Shown one piece after another: positions 21,447 to 31,970 of a DNA stretch of 64,000 nt. The translations under genes and the position numbers were made by a program. Below the pieces are notes generated by a model. The model searched no databases. It was not told where the DNA came from and was given only the letters and a program-made list of their open reading frames with translations. Source of the stretch: Eurosta solidaginis (lineage: Eukaryota; Arthropoda; Insecta; Diptera; Tephritidae). The stretch spans positions 176,612,645 through 176,676,644 of the forward strand of contig NC_090319.1 in the NCBI RefSeq assembly GCF_040869045.1. Reading direction: 5' to 3'. Each line of letters begins with the position of its first letter. Position 1 is the first letter of the stretch.

Positions 21447-21655
21447 CCATACATGAATATTTGTAGTTTATAGCCATATGCGTGTGTATGTGTGAGTAGC
21501 TACTTCGGCTGATGACTACATGTGTGTCTCTTCGTCGCCTTCTATGTATGTGTATAAATGATGATTGATGTGTTCATGTACACATATAGCTTGCTTTAAT
21601 GTTTTTTGTTGTGCTTTTATTCACTAACTGCTTAGTGATGCTAAAATTCTCCACA
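21446..21655 (-). repeat. Partial 5' LTR of minus-strand gypsy element
   Basis: 210 bp matching 17,816-18,058 and ending CCACA at 21,655 on the plus strand. On the minus strand it runs straight into the gag ATG, without the LTR end, primer site or leader, so this end has been deleted. Confidence 0.7.
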
Positions 21656-22304
21656 ATAGCAATTGCTAATATGCAACAATTGCAGAACTAATACTAGTTG
21701 GAATTTTTGGCAACCCTGCAGTCAAAAGCCAAAATAGTCTGCAAACATTCTAGTTTATTGACTAGACTATAATTTTGTGATGTTATTCATACTAGTTCGT
21801 GTGTGATTAGTTAATTGACTAGAATTTTGTCCCAGACGGAATACCTATGCCGATGCCAAAACACCTTGGCCATGAGGGTAGCAGCAGTCTAGCACATGTT
21901 TTCTATATGTTGTTAAAAGCCTTTGCCATTCCAGAATGACGGAGAATGGCAACAATAAACCCACTACCAAAGACCCGTAACTCAGCCAGTATCTACCGAT
22001 ATTATCCCTATAGTCAGAACGAAATCTTTTAAAGCTGTAACTATTCCCTCATACAAACTAAACTCTTCGGTCATCCAGCCATCAGCATGACTTCCTTAAA
22101 GTGCATATCACTCCAACGTTCTTAACTCCATTAACACTCATCATAGGACGATGTTTGTGCAGCTTAGCCTGTTTTGATACAGTCAAGCACACCTGCTCGT
22201 TCCTTCTCTGTTGGTTTAAAAGATTGACCGCAAACTTTTGAGTGGCCGGCCAAAGTCGTTAAAATTTAGGAACGAAACCTCAAAATTTTTCCAACTAATA
22301 TATT
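21656..22304. repeat. Dispersed repeat, copy II, right part
   Basis: Direct match to copy I: 21,720-22,075 corresponds to about 618-1,308, and 22,085-22,225 to 9,691-9,835. This copy lacks the LINE, so it shows the pre-insertion arrangement. No ORF of note. Confidence 0.65.
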
Positions 22305-22455
22305 CTGAGCTACAATTGTAATTTTCTGAACTCCAAATATAATTTTCTGAACTTCAGTTTTAAATTCTGAACTTCAAATTTGAACTTTCTTCAGTTTTCT
22401 GAGCTTAAATTGAAAATTCTGAAATTCAACTGCAACTTTCTCAACTTAAACAAAA
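22305..22455. repeat. Degenerate 21-bp minisatellite
   Basis: Six or seven imperfect units of the pattern TTTTCTGAACTTCAA with AT-rich spacers (AATTTTCTGAACTCCAAATA, TTTTCTGAACTTCAGTTTTA and so on). Non-coding. From here to 22,578 no feature is recognisable. Confidence 0.6.
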
Positions 22456-22578
22456 AGAGGCAAAAAAGATACTCTGTTGCATAAGTACGATGTACCTTAA
22501 ACTTTAATGTTTTGAAATGAATTTGAGTTTATTTAGCAAATATTGAATTATAGTTTTTTAGTTTTTATATATAAGTAA

Positions 22579-23096
22579 TTATACTCAGCTGAGCAGAGCT
22601 CACATAGTATATTATTTTGTTCGCATAACCGTACCCCGTAACGGCATAAACTAATCGAGATAGATATAGATCAATATATCGAAATGATCTGGGCGAAAAA
22701 AGAAATTCAATAAGCCATGTCCGTCCGTCGTAAACACGAAAACTTGAGTAAATTTTGAGGTATCTTAATGAAATTTGGTACGTAAGTAAGTTGGTCCTGA
22801 GCTCTCATATCAGATCGCTATTTAAAATGAACGAAATCGGACTATAACCACGCCCACTTTTTCGATAACGAAAATTCCGAAAAGCCGGAAAAGTGCTATA
22901 ATTCATTACCAAAGACTGATAAAGGAATGAAACTTGGTAGGTGGGTTGACCTTATGACGAAAAATAGAAAATTAGTAAAATTTTACACAATGGGCGTGGC
23001 ACCGCACACTTTTAAAAAAAGGTAATTTAAAAGTTTTGCAAGCTGTAATTTGGCAGTCGTTGAAGATATCATGATGAAATTTGGCAGGAACGTTAC
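22579..23096 (-). mobile_element. DINE-like element, copy C, left part
   Basis: Starts TTATACTCAGCTGAGCAGAG (3' terminus of the family, inverted) and runs through the single-copy half to GGCAGGAACGTTAC. The element continues at 45,807, after the 412-like LTR element inserted with a TTAC duplication. Confidence 0.75.
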
Positions 23097-23459
23097 TGTA
23101 GTATTATGCATGGTGCCTCCTTATGTCAATAAGTTTGTAGTATTATGCAGCATGCTCTACTACGCCAGTGTACTTTCTATGCAGACCACACATGTTGCAT
23201 TCGCATTACAATATCGACCTAAATACATTACGTTTACCCCATCGCAGCGGGAGTTCAAAATCACTTACTAATGCCGACAGCAAGACCCGTATCCGGTTAC
23301 ATTTCTACTGGCGCATTGACCAATTCGTTAATAGCGTGGCCGAGTGTCAATCACAATTTGTCAATGCGCCTGCCAAAATATTTCTATAGTTACAATTTCT
23401 AAATTAGGTCGAACTAATATGCTGACTCAGTATGTAAATGTTAAGAATGTAGTGTATTA
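23097..23459 (+). repeat. Partial 5' LTR of 412-like element
   Basis: 363 bp matching 45,310-45,673 (TGCATGGTGCCTCCTT onward). It stops at GTAGTGTATTA where SINE copy 2 begins. The last about 130 bp of the LTR, including its TATA box and polyadenylation signal, are not found on the far side. Confidence 0.8.
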
Positions 23460-23825
23460 TATAAATAAAAATAAATAAATGTAAGGCGCGATAACCTCCG
23501 AAGTGATCTAAGGCCGAGATTCTCTTCCAATTTGCGTCGTGCTCCTCTTGATTTTCCCTACAAATTGGCCGGACGGGACCTACGTGTTTTATGCCGATTC
23601 CGAACTGCATCTGCAAGGCAATGAGATTTTCACTGAGAGCTTTTCATAGCAGAAATACACCCGGAGCGCTTGCCAAACACTGCCGCGGGGCGACCCTGCT
23701 TAGAAAATTTTTCTTCTAATTGAAAAACCTTATTTCTAAAATTTTGAGGTTGCTTTGTCCGGGGTGTGAACCCAGGGCATACGGTGTGGTAAGCGGAGCA
23801 CACTACCATCACACCACGGTGGCCA
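23460..23825 (-). mobile_element. tRNA-derived SINE, copy 2
   Basis: Minus-strand copy: the T-rich tail side is at 23,460-23,485 (AATAAAAATAAATAAATG) and the head at 23,825 (ACCACGGTGGCC). The B-box region reads GTTCACACCCC. It lies between the LTR fragment and the Penelope-like RT; no target duplication is visible. Confidence 0.85.
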
Positions 23826-24101
23826 TTTCTTGTTGTGTGATCTTTAATCAGTAAAGAGATTTTGGTTCGCGCCTCTTCCTGTTCTTCCTTCTCCTTAAGA
23901 GTCTGTACGAGACTCTCTCCATCCGCAATGTATTGGAACATTGGAAAACCATTGTTTTTTATTGGTAATCCAAACTTTGGACTCTTTGCCAATGCGATGA
24001 TGAGAAATTAATTTCTTTTGACATGGCGTCACTATTTCCGAGCATACCGATACAGTTAGCACTTGAGGTTGTAAGAGAAAAATGGACAAAAATACAGGAA
24101 T
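23826..24101 (+). pseudogene. Penelope-like RT 5' fragment, duplicated copy
   Basis: The plus-strand reading ends SFDMASLFPSIPIQLALEVV and REKWTKIQEF, matching the SFDVxSLFxSIP region of Penelope-like RTs. An upstream stop lies near 23,958. It is the first of two copies generated by the 841-bp duplication and leads nowhere, because the sequence returns to LTR at 24,102. Confidence 0.7.
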
Positions 24102-24300
24102 TCACTTACTAATGCCGACAGCAAGACCCGTATCCGGTTACATTTCTACTGGCGCATTGACCAATTCGTTAATAGCGTGGCCGAGTGTCAATGACAATTT
24201 GTCAATGCGCCTGCCAAAATATTTCTATACTTAAAATATCTAAATTAGGTCGAACTAATATGCTGACTCAGTATGTAAATGTTAAGAATGTAGTGTATTA

Positions 24301-24666
24301 TATAAATAAAAATAAATAAATGTAAGGCGCGATAACCTCCGAAGAGATCTAAGGCCGAGCTTCTCTTCCAATTTGCGTCGTGCTCCTCTTGATTTTCCCT
24401 ACAAATTGGCCGGACGGGACCTACGTGTTTTATGCCGACTCCGAACTGCATCTGCAGGGCAATGAGATTTTCACTGAGAGCTTTTCATGGCAGAAATACA
24501 CCCGGAGCGCTTGCCAAACACTGCCGCGGGGCGACCCTGCTTAGAAAATTTGTCTTCTAATTGAAAAACCTTATTTCTAAAATTTTGAGGTTGCTTTGTC
24601 CGGGGTGTGAACCCGGGGCATACGGTGTGGTAAGCGGAGCATACTACCATCACACCACGGTGGCCG
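24301..24666 (-). mobile_element. tRNA-derived SINE, copy 3
   Basis: The duplicated partner of copy 2, differing by about ten substitutions. It retains GGGTTCACACCCC and the head ACCACGGTGGCC on the plus strand. Confidence 0.85.
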
Positions 24667-25479
24667 TTTCTTGTTGTGTGATCTTTAATCAGTAAAGAGA
24701 TTTTGGTTCGTGCCTCTTCCTGTTCTTCCTTCTCTTTAAGAGTCTGTACGAGACTCTCTCCATCCGCAATGTATTGGAACATTGGAAAACCATTGTTTTT
24801 TATTGGTAATCCAAACTTTGGACTCTTTGCCAATGCGATGATGAGAAATTAATTTCTTTTGACATGGCGTCACTATTTCCGAGCATACCGATACAGTTAG
24901 CACTTGAAGTTGTAAGAGAAAAATGGACAAAAATACAGGAATTCACGAAAATACCCAAAAATTTGTTTATGGAAATCTTAAGATTTTGTGTTGAAGAAAA
25001 CAGATATTTTAGATTTAATGATAAAATTTACATATAGCGTAAAGGAATGCCGATGGGATCCCCTACATCACCAGCAATCGCGGATATAGTTATGAAGGAA
25101 TTACTTAACCGAACAATGGAAAAACTTCCACGTGTACCAAAGTACGTTGATGATTTGTTTGCAATTATAAAGGAAGATGAGGTAGAAAGAACACTTAATG
25201 CACTAAATTTGCTTGACAATAATATTAAATTTACAATAGAACTTAAAGTAATGAAAGATTACCGTATTTAGACTCCATCGTGATAAAACGCGGAAATCAA
25301 TTAAAAACAAAGTGGTATCAAAAACCAACAGCATCAGGACGTATCATTAACTTCAATTCAAAACACCCGAAGTCTATGATAATTAATACAGCGAAATGCT
25401 GTATACTAAGAATGTTGGATATATCAGATAAAAGTTACCACAAGGAAACCAAAAAAGAAATTTTCACTTTATTGAAGAA
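24667..25479 (+). pseudogene. Penelope-like reverse transcriptase
   Basis: RT of a PLE. The second copy of the SFDMASLFPSIP region continues through KIPKNLFMEILRFCVEENRY to an in-frame stop at about 25,036. The frame at 25,047-25,271 has the palm motifs MPMGSPTSPAIADIVM (residues 1-16) and KYVDD (residues 32-36). A third stretch, 25,280-25,479, has KWYQKPTASGRIINFNSKHP. It is interrupted at 25,480 by DINE-like copy D; the endonuclease follows at 27,601. Two stops or shifts make it inactive. Confidence 0.85.
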
Positions 25480-27600
25480 CAAGTAAGGAAGGTTAAGTTC
25501 GGGTGTAACCGAACATTACATACTCAGTTGAGAGCTATGGTGACAACATAAGGGAAAATAACCATGTAGGAAAATGAACCGAGGGAAACCCTGGAATGTG
25601 TTTGTATGACATGTATATCAAATGAAAGGCATTAAAGAGTATTTTATGAGGGAGTGGGCCATAGTTTTATAGGTGGACGCCATTTAGGGATATAGCCATA
25701 AAGGTGGATCAGGGTATAAAATTAAAGGTTTTAATGAGTATTTTAAAAGGGAGTAATCCTTAGTTCCATAGGTGGACGCCGTTTCCAGATATCGCCACAA
25801 AGGTGGAACAGGGGTGACCCTAGAATTTGTTTGTACAATATGGGCATCAAACGAATGGTGTTAATGAGTATTTTAAAAGGGAGTGGGCCTTAGTTCTATA
25901 GGTGGACGCCGTTTCGAAATATCGCCATAAAGGTGGACCAGGGGTGACTCTAGAATGTTTTTGTACGATATGGGTATCAAATTAAAGGTATTAATGAGGG
26001 TTTTCAAAGGGAGTGGTGGTTGTTGTATTGGTGGTCGCCTTTTCGAGATATCGCCATAAAGGTGGACCAGGGGTGACTCTAGAATGCGTTTGTACGATAT
26101 GGCTATCAAATAAAAGGTGCTAATGAGTGTTTTAAAAGGGAGTGGGCCTCAGTTCTATAGGTGGACGGCTTTTCGAGATATCGCTATAAAGGTGGACCAG
26201 GGGTGACTCTAGAATGAGTTTGTACGATATGGGTATCAAATTAAACGTATTAATGAGAGTTTTAAAAGAAAGTGGTGGTATTTGTATATGTGAAGGCGTT
26301 TTCCAGATATCGACCAAAATGTGGACCAGGGTGACCCAGAACATCATCTGTTGGATTCCGCTAATTTATTTATATATGTAATACCTGCCAAGATTTTAAG
26401 AGTTTTTTATTTCGCCCTGCAGAACTTTTTCATTTTCTTCTACTTAATATGGTAGGTGTCACAACCATTTTATAAAGTTTTTTCTAAAGTTATATTTCGC
26501 TTCAATAAAACAATCCAATTACCTTACCATTTTTCATTTTTCGTAATTTTCGATATCGAAAAAGTGGGCGTGGTCATAGTCGAATTTCGTTCATTTTTCA
26601 TACCAAGATAAAGTGAGTTCAAGTAAGCACGTGAACTAAGTTCATTAAAGATATGTCGATTTTTGCTCAAGTTATCGTGTTAAGGGCCATGCGGAAGGAC
26701 AGACGGACGACTGTGTATAAAAACTGGGCGTGGCATCAACCGATTTTGCCCATTTTTACAGAAAAGAGTTAGCGTCATATGCCCCTACAAATTTCAAAAG
26801 AATTGGTTAATTTTTGTTCGACTTATGGCGTTAAAAGCATCCTAGACAAATTAAATGAAAACGGGCGGAGCCACGCCCATTTTGAAATTTTCTTTTATTT
26901 TTGTTTTTTGTTACACTATATCATTACTGGAGTTGAATGTTGACATAATTTACTTATATACTGTAAAGATATTAAATTTTTTGTTAAAATTTTACTTTAA
27001 AAAAATTTTTTTTTTAAAAGTGGGCATGGTCCTTCTGCGATGTTGCTAATTTTTATTAAGCGTACATATAGTAATAGGAGTAACGTTCCTGCCAAATTTC
27101 ATCATGATATATTCAACGACTGCCAAATTACAGCTTGCAAAAATTTTAAATTACCTTCTTTTAAAAGTGAGCGGTGCCACGCCCATTGTCCAAAATTTTA
27201 CTAATTTTCTATTCTGCGTCATAAGTTCAACTCATCTACCAAGTTTCGTCGCTTTATCTCTCTTTTGTAATGAATTATCGCAATTTTTCGGTTTTTCGAA
27301 ATTTTCGATATCGAAAAAGTGGGCGTGGTTATAGTCCGATATCGTTCATTTTAAATAGCGATCTGAGATGAGTGCTCAGGAACCCACATACCAAATTTCA
27401 TCAAGATACCTCAAAATTTACTCAAGTTATCGTGTTAACAGACGGACGGACGGACATGGCTCAATAAAATTTTTTTTCGATCCTGATTATTTTGATATAT
27501 GGAAGTCTATATCTATCTCGATTCCTTTATATATGTACAACCAACCGTTATCCAATCAAACTTAATATACTCTGTGAGCTCTGCTCAACTGAGTATAAAA
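25480..27600 (+). mobile_element. DINE-like element, copy D
   Basis: Full-length copy: starts CAAGTAAGGAAGGTTAAG and ends GAGTATAAAA. It has about six 130-bp units (25,590-26,340), then the single-copy half. It sits inside the Penelope-like coding region without an obvious target duplication, so both boundaries are exact. Confidence 0.8.
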
Positions 27601-28235
27601 AAGATTTTCCGGAAAACCTTATAAAGACATTAATAAAAAATATAAATAATAGCAATCAACATAACGAAACAAAAAAACCTACAAAGTTCAAGTCTGTAAC
27701 CTACGTTTCCAATCTTTCAGAGCGTTTAGCAAAGTCTGACTGCTACAATAAAAATACATATAAAATAGCTCATAAACCGAAAAATACATTAAAACATATT
27801 TTTAACAATACGAAAGCTAAAATACCTCACACGGAAAAGAGCAATGTGGTGTATAAAATACCATGTAATGGCAAGGAAGGTGAATCATGTGATTGCGTCT
27901 ACGTAGGGACGACGAAGTCAAAATTAAAAACAAGACTAGCACAGCACAAGTCAGGCTTTAAACAAAATCCACAGTTAAATACTTATAAAACAGCTTTAAT
28001 GGCCCATTGTGCGAGTAGCGGCCACTCTCCCAATTTAAACAATGCAACTATTCTCCAGCAAGAATCAAACTATAGCAAGCGCCTCACATTGGAAATGCTG
28101 CATATAATTAACACACCACCCAACATACGACTAAATTACAAAACAGATGTTGACGGCTCCGCCCACATATTTAGACATTTATTAACTAACAAATCGACAG
28201 TAGAAAGCTCCGCGTCAAACAGAACGGACGTGTAA
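27601..28235 (+). pseudogene. Penelope-like GIY-YIG endonuclease domain
   Basis: The open frame extends from inside copy D, but the PLE part starts at 27,601. After a basic linker (KFKSVTYVSNLSERLAKSDC...) come the GIY-YIG signatures VYKIPCN and CVYVGTTKSKLKTRLAQHK, the order seen in PLE proteins where the endonuclease follows the RT. The final part (LTLEMLHIINTPPNIRLN) resembles the conserved glutamate region of GIY-YIG nucleases. It ends with TAA at 28,235. It would nick target DNA for priming. The domain itself is open, but it is separated from its RT. Confidence 0.87.
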
Positions 28236-28307
28236 AACAAAATGTATGTTATTATTTTATTGTCAATAGTTTAATTTGGTATTATAAATAATGTTATATT
28301 TGTTATA

Positions 28308-28356
28308 GTTCCCTTGAAGATGATTACCGAATGTTGTAATCGAAATATATCGGAAC
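28308..28356 (+). ncRNA. Hammerhead-ribozyme-like fold in Penelope-like 3' region
   Basis: Directly visible: a perfect 6-bp stem II (GATTAC / GTAATC, 8-nt loop) followed at once by GAAA; a TTGAAGA/CTTGAAGA core before it; and a 5-bp stem I (GTTCC at 28,308-28,312, GGAAC at 28,352-28,356). A TATAT minimal stem III and a C at the cleavage position precede GGAAC. The core has one extra or changed U relative to CUGANGA, so activity is doubtful. PLEs are known to carry hammerhead motifs. Confidence 0.55.
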
Positions 28357-28390
28357 ACAAAATTAAAACTTTGTTGTTTTTATTATAAAA

Positions 28391-29030
28391 TCAACATTTG
28401 ACCTCGAGCCGGCAAAACCATCTCTGAGTTATTAAATAAAGGTCGCCAAAATAATTATTATGTTATTAAAATATTTAAATAATCCTAAAAAGGATTACTA
28501 ACCTCCTTTGCAACAAAAATCCTGTAAGGATTACTAGCAAGGGCGAGGATTAAAGACAGAAAAAAGGAAAATTTTGTCACAAGGCATTATTAGTTTCGTT
28601 TGGCGATAATTAAATATTTCATGGCGATAATTAAACACACAAAGCATTATTTGCTCATTTGGTGATAACTAAATATTTCATGGTGATAATTAAAAACGTA
28701 AGGCAATGTTAACCCGGATAAAGACCAACAACAGACGTAAAACATTCTAACTGGCAGCGGTGGACTAGCAACTATTTCAATAAACGCATAAGGAAGTGGA
28801 ATACTGTCGGTAAAACACAACAATTCAGAAAGACAGGCAGCAAACTAGACGTAATCCTTATAAGTATACTTTAAATTTTTAGAAAAATTGAGCGGCCTTA
28901 TAGACGCTAAACCATGAACAAAAACTTCGTTTTTGTTTAGGAATTTTTTTTTTCTCTATTCATTAAGTTAGACCCAACATCTATCATTGTTACGGTAGGA
29001 CTGGGCTAATCGAAAAAATTTGAAAAAAAT
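28391..29030 (+). other. Non-coding stretch before the 448-bp array
   Basis: No gene visible. It holds an imperfect duplication of about 60 bp (28,588-28,700; modules with GGCGATAATTAAATATTTCA), a 9-bp-stem hairpin AACAAAAAC-TTC-GTTTTTGTT near 28,917, and a GCAGCGGTGGACTAG sequence near 28,754. It may be the leader of the 412-like element, but no primer site can be assigned with confidence. Confidence 0.35.
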
Positions 29031-29043
29031 GAGAATAATAAAA

Positions 29044-31314
29044 ATTAAATTTTTCCCAAATTATTAAATAAATTATAAAATTAAAAAATTGGTTCAAATA
29101 AATGTTTTCATACATTTAAAAAAAGCAATATGGGCAATCCCCGATTATTAAAAATCATACAAACAGACAAAATTGGTTAATTCGTTGTAGTTCTATAAAT
29201 AGAACGAAAGCAGCAACAAAACCAAAGTTTCTTTGAAAACCGCCGTACCAAGCATAGCTTTAACACATAATTGCATACGAAGTATGCAATGTGTAAAAGA
29301 TTAAAATATGCAAAAAGAAGGCAATTGGGAAAGACTTCACAACAGGCATGACGTAGCTGAATGCGTTTACAACCATTTCAACTATCGTAGGGGTGCGAGT
29401 TCGACTCCCACTCCCGGGAGAAAAGGCTTTGAAGAGATTTACAAGGTATAATCGAAACAGCTGTCGCCTTGTCCGTCCTGATGTCACGTTGTTTAAATTT
29501 TTCCCAAATTATTAAATAAATTATAAAATTAAAAATTGCTTCAAATAAATGTTTTCATACATTTAAAAAAAGCAATATGGGCAATCCCCGATTATTAAAA
29601 ATCATACAAACAGACAAAATTGGTTAATTCGTTGTAGTTCTATAAATAGAACGAAAGCAGCAACAAAACCAAAGTTTCTTTGAAAACCGCCGTACCAAGC
29701 ATAGCTTTAACACATAATTGCATACGAAGTATGCAATGTGTAAAAGATTAAAATATGCAAAAAGAAGGCAATTGGGAAAGACTTCACAACAGGCATGACG
29801 TAGCTGAATGCGTTTACAACCATTTCAACTATCGTAGGGGTGCGAGTTCGACTCCCACTCCCGGGAGAAAAGGCTTTGAAGAGATTTACAAGGTATAATC
29901 GAAACAGCTGTCGCCTTGTCCGTCCTGATGTCACGTTGTTTAAATTTTTCCCAAATTATTAAATAAATTATAAAATTAAAAAATTGCTTCAAATAAATGT
30001 TTTCATACATTTAAAAAAAGCAATATGGGCAATCCCCGATTATTAAAAATCATACAAACAGACAAAATTGGTTAATTCGTTGTAGTTCTATAAATAGAAC
30101 GAAAGCAGCAACAAAACCAAAGTTTCTTTGAAAACCGCCGTACCAAGCATAGCTTTAACACATAATTGCATACGAAGTATGCAATGTGTAAAAGATTAAA
30201 ATATGCAAAAAGAAGGCAATTGGGAAAGACTTCACAACAGGCATGACGTAGCTGAATGCGTTTACAACCATTTCAACTATCGTAGGGGTGCGAGTTCGAC
30301 TCCCACTCCCGGGAGAAAAGGCTTTGAAGAGATTTACAAGGTATAATCGAAACAGCTGTCGCCTTGTCCGTCCTGATGTCACGTTGTTTAAATTTTTCCC
30401 AAATTATTAAATAAATTATAAAATTAAAAAATTGCTTCAAATAAATGTTTTCATACATTTAAAAAAAGCAATATGGGCAATCCCCGATTATTAAAAATCA
30501 TACAAACAGACAAAATTGGTTAATTCGTTGTAGTTCTATAAATAGAACGAAAGCAGCAACAAAACCAAAGTTTCTTTGAAAACCGCCGTACCAAGCATAG
30601 CTTTAACACATAATTGCATACGAAGTATGCAATGTGTAAAAGATTAAAATATGCAAAAAGAAGGCAATTGGGAAAGACTTCACAACAGGCATGACGTAGC
30701 TGAATGCGTTTACAACCATTTCAACTATCGTAGGGGTGCGAGTTCGACTCCCACTCCCGGGAGAAAAGGCTTTGAAGAGATTTACAAGGTATAATCGAAA
30801 CAGCTGTCGCCTTGTCCGTCCTGATGTCACGTTGTTTAAATTTTTCCCAAATTATTAAATAAATTATAAAATTAAAAAATTGCTTCAAATAAATGTTTTC
30901 ATACATTTAAAAAAAGCAATATGGGCAATCCCCGATTATTAAAAATCATACAAACAGACAAAATTGGTTAATTCGTTGTAGTTCTATAAATAGAACGAAA
31001 GCAGCAACAAAACCAAAGTTTCTTTGAAAACCGCCGTACCAAGCATAGCTTTAACACATAATTGCATACGAAGTATGCAATGTGTAAAAGATTAAAATAT
31101 GCAAAAAGAAGGCAATTGGGAAAGACTTCACAACAGGCATGACGTAGCTGAATGCGTTTACAACCATTTCAACTATCGTAGGGGTGCGAGTTCGACTCCC
31201 ACTCCCGGGAAAAAAGGCTTTGAAGAGATTTACAAGGTATAATCGAAACAGCTGTCGCCTTGTCCGTCCTGATGTCACGTTGTTTAAATTTTTCCCAAAT
31301 TATTAAATAAATTA
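29044..31314. repeat. Tandem array of five 448-bp units flanked by 13-bp direct repeats
   Basis: Five nearly identical units (447-448 bp each) plus a partial sixth. GAGAATAATAAAA occurs immediately on both sides (29,031-29,043 and 31,315-31,327). Each unit has a TATAAATA sequence (GTTCTATAAATAGAACG), a tRNA-like pair of Pol III boxes (TAGCTGAATGCG and GAGTTCGACTCC, 43 nt apart), a strong hairpin GGGGTGCGAGTTCGACTCCC and on to ACTCCC, and a palindrome GCATACGAAGTATGC. The minus-strand ORF of 75 codons repeated in each unit has no recognisable domain. Confidence 0.9.
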
Positions 31315-31327
31315 GAGAATAATAAAA

Positions 31328-31970
31328 TTTTCAAATAATTTGTCAAATTTAAAAAACAAAAGGTTGCAGCTATTTCCCTACTATGCAGGAGATTACAACT
31401 GAGGAAGATTTTCATAAAATTTTTAAAAAGTATGAAGACGCAATTAAAGAATTTATAAAAATCTCCGAAGAAGTCTTAAAAAATCGTAAAACAGCTAAGC
31501 AAGGTCCGCACCGATTACAATAGACGAGTATCGGCGACGGAGTAAGCTTTACAAGAATGAAGAAATTCTTTACCTTCCCCGATAATACAAAGAAGAAGAA
31601 AATGGGGAGGTAAACAATTTAAAAAGGAAAAGGAAATAACTGAAACTTTTAAACTATTAAATATTACAACCTATAAGGAAGATAGACTAAAATTAAAAGA
31701 AAAAATTAGAGAGTTAAGAAACAAAAAATTAATTAAGAAAATTTTCATCACAAATGAAAAATTCTTTTAAAAATGCCAGGTCATTATAACTAAATAAGTA
31801 AGTAAATTTGAATGCTCATGTCGTCCTTATAAAAACCCTTTAAATTTGGAATTCCTCTTTTGTGCTCACTGATGTTTTCCCAAGATAGAAATGAACAAAT
31901 CAGAACAAATTTATGAGGCGTTATCTGAAGAAAAAATTAAAGCAGAAAAATCATACAAATGCATAAATAA
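31328..31970 (+). pseudogene. Possible N-terminal gag region of 412-like element
   Basis: A lysine- and glutamate-rich reading begins at ATG 31,384 (MQEITTEEDFHKIFKKYEDA and onward) and meets a stop near 31,521. A further charged stretch (RLKLKEKIRELRNKK) lies around 31,690. A second short reading starts at ATG 31,891 (MNKSEQIYEALSEEKIKAEK) and runs into DINE-like copy E at 31,971; its continuation after E (KPETIVKHLNTFVEALSKS) and after the LOA fragment (ITIPTTVEEKLQVEF) lies in the same element. Assignment rests on position and weak similarity only. Confidence 0.4.

Larger units (their letters stand above)
17590..21655 (-). mobile_element. Ty3/gypsy element on minus strand, internally deleted
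   Basis: Reading right to left: partial 5' LTR (21,655 to about 21,446), gag, a short protease/RT-linker remnant, the pre-integrase zinc region, integrase, polypurine tract (CTGCCCTCCAAC on the plus strand, 18,059-18,070) and 3' LTR (18,058 to about 17,590). The RT and RNase H are missing. The 5' LTR lacks its inner part and the primer site, and joins gag directly. A SINE at 19,053-19,414 and a 367-bp insertion at 20,164-20,530 interrupt it. The left boundary and target duplication are uncertain. It could not transpose by itself. Confidence 0.75.
23261..24942. repeat. Tandem duplication of an 841-bp segment
   Basis: Two head-to-tail copies (23,261-24,101 and 24,102-24,942) with about 17 substitutions, roughly 98% identical. 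Each contains the end of the LTR fragment, a whole SINE and the 5' part of the Penelope-like RT region. The junction has a short shared TCAC. The duplication therefore followed both insertions. Either a real segmental event or an assembly artefact. Confidence 0.9.

Noticed and set aside
25873..26347. Repeated minus-strand ORFs in the DINE-like minisatellites (also in copies B, E, F)
   Set aside because: They arise because the 130-bp unit happens to lack stops in one frame over short spans; the unit length is not a multiple of three and the copies shift frame.
29370..29425. A genuine tRNA gene in each 448-bp unit
   Set aside because: A- and B-box-like sequences are spaced correctly, but the acceptor and D stems do not pair, so at most a Pol III promoter-like relic.
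29260..29487. A 75-codon minus-strand ORF repeated in every 448-bp unit
   Set aside because: It has no known motif and overlaps the hairpin and tRNA-like boxes. Perfect conservation reflects recent amplification of the DNA, not selection on a protein.
29440..29490. CGAAAC and CTGATG close together in each 448-bp unit, reminiscent of a circularly permuted hammerhead
   Set aside because: The core reads CTGATGT rather than CTGANGA, and neither stem I nor stem II can be paired around it, so it is most likely coincidence.
29044..31314. CRISPR array
   Set aside because: Direct repeats of 448 bp without unique spacers in a eukaryotic transposon setting are a tandem repeat, not a CRISPR.
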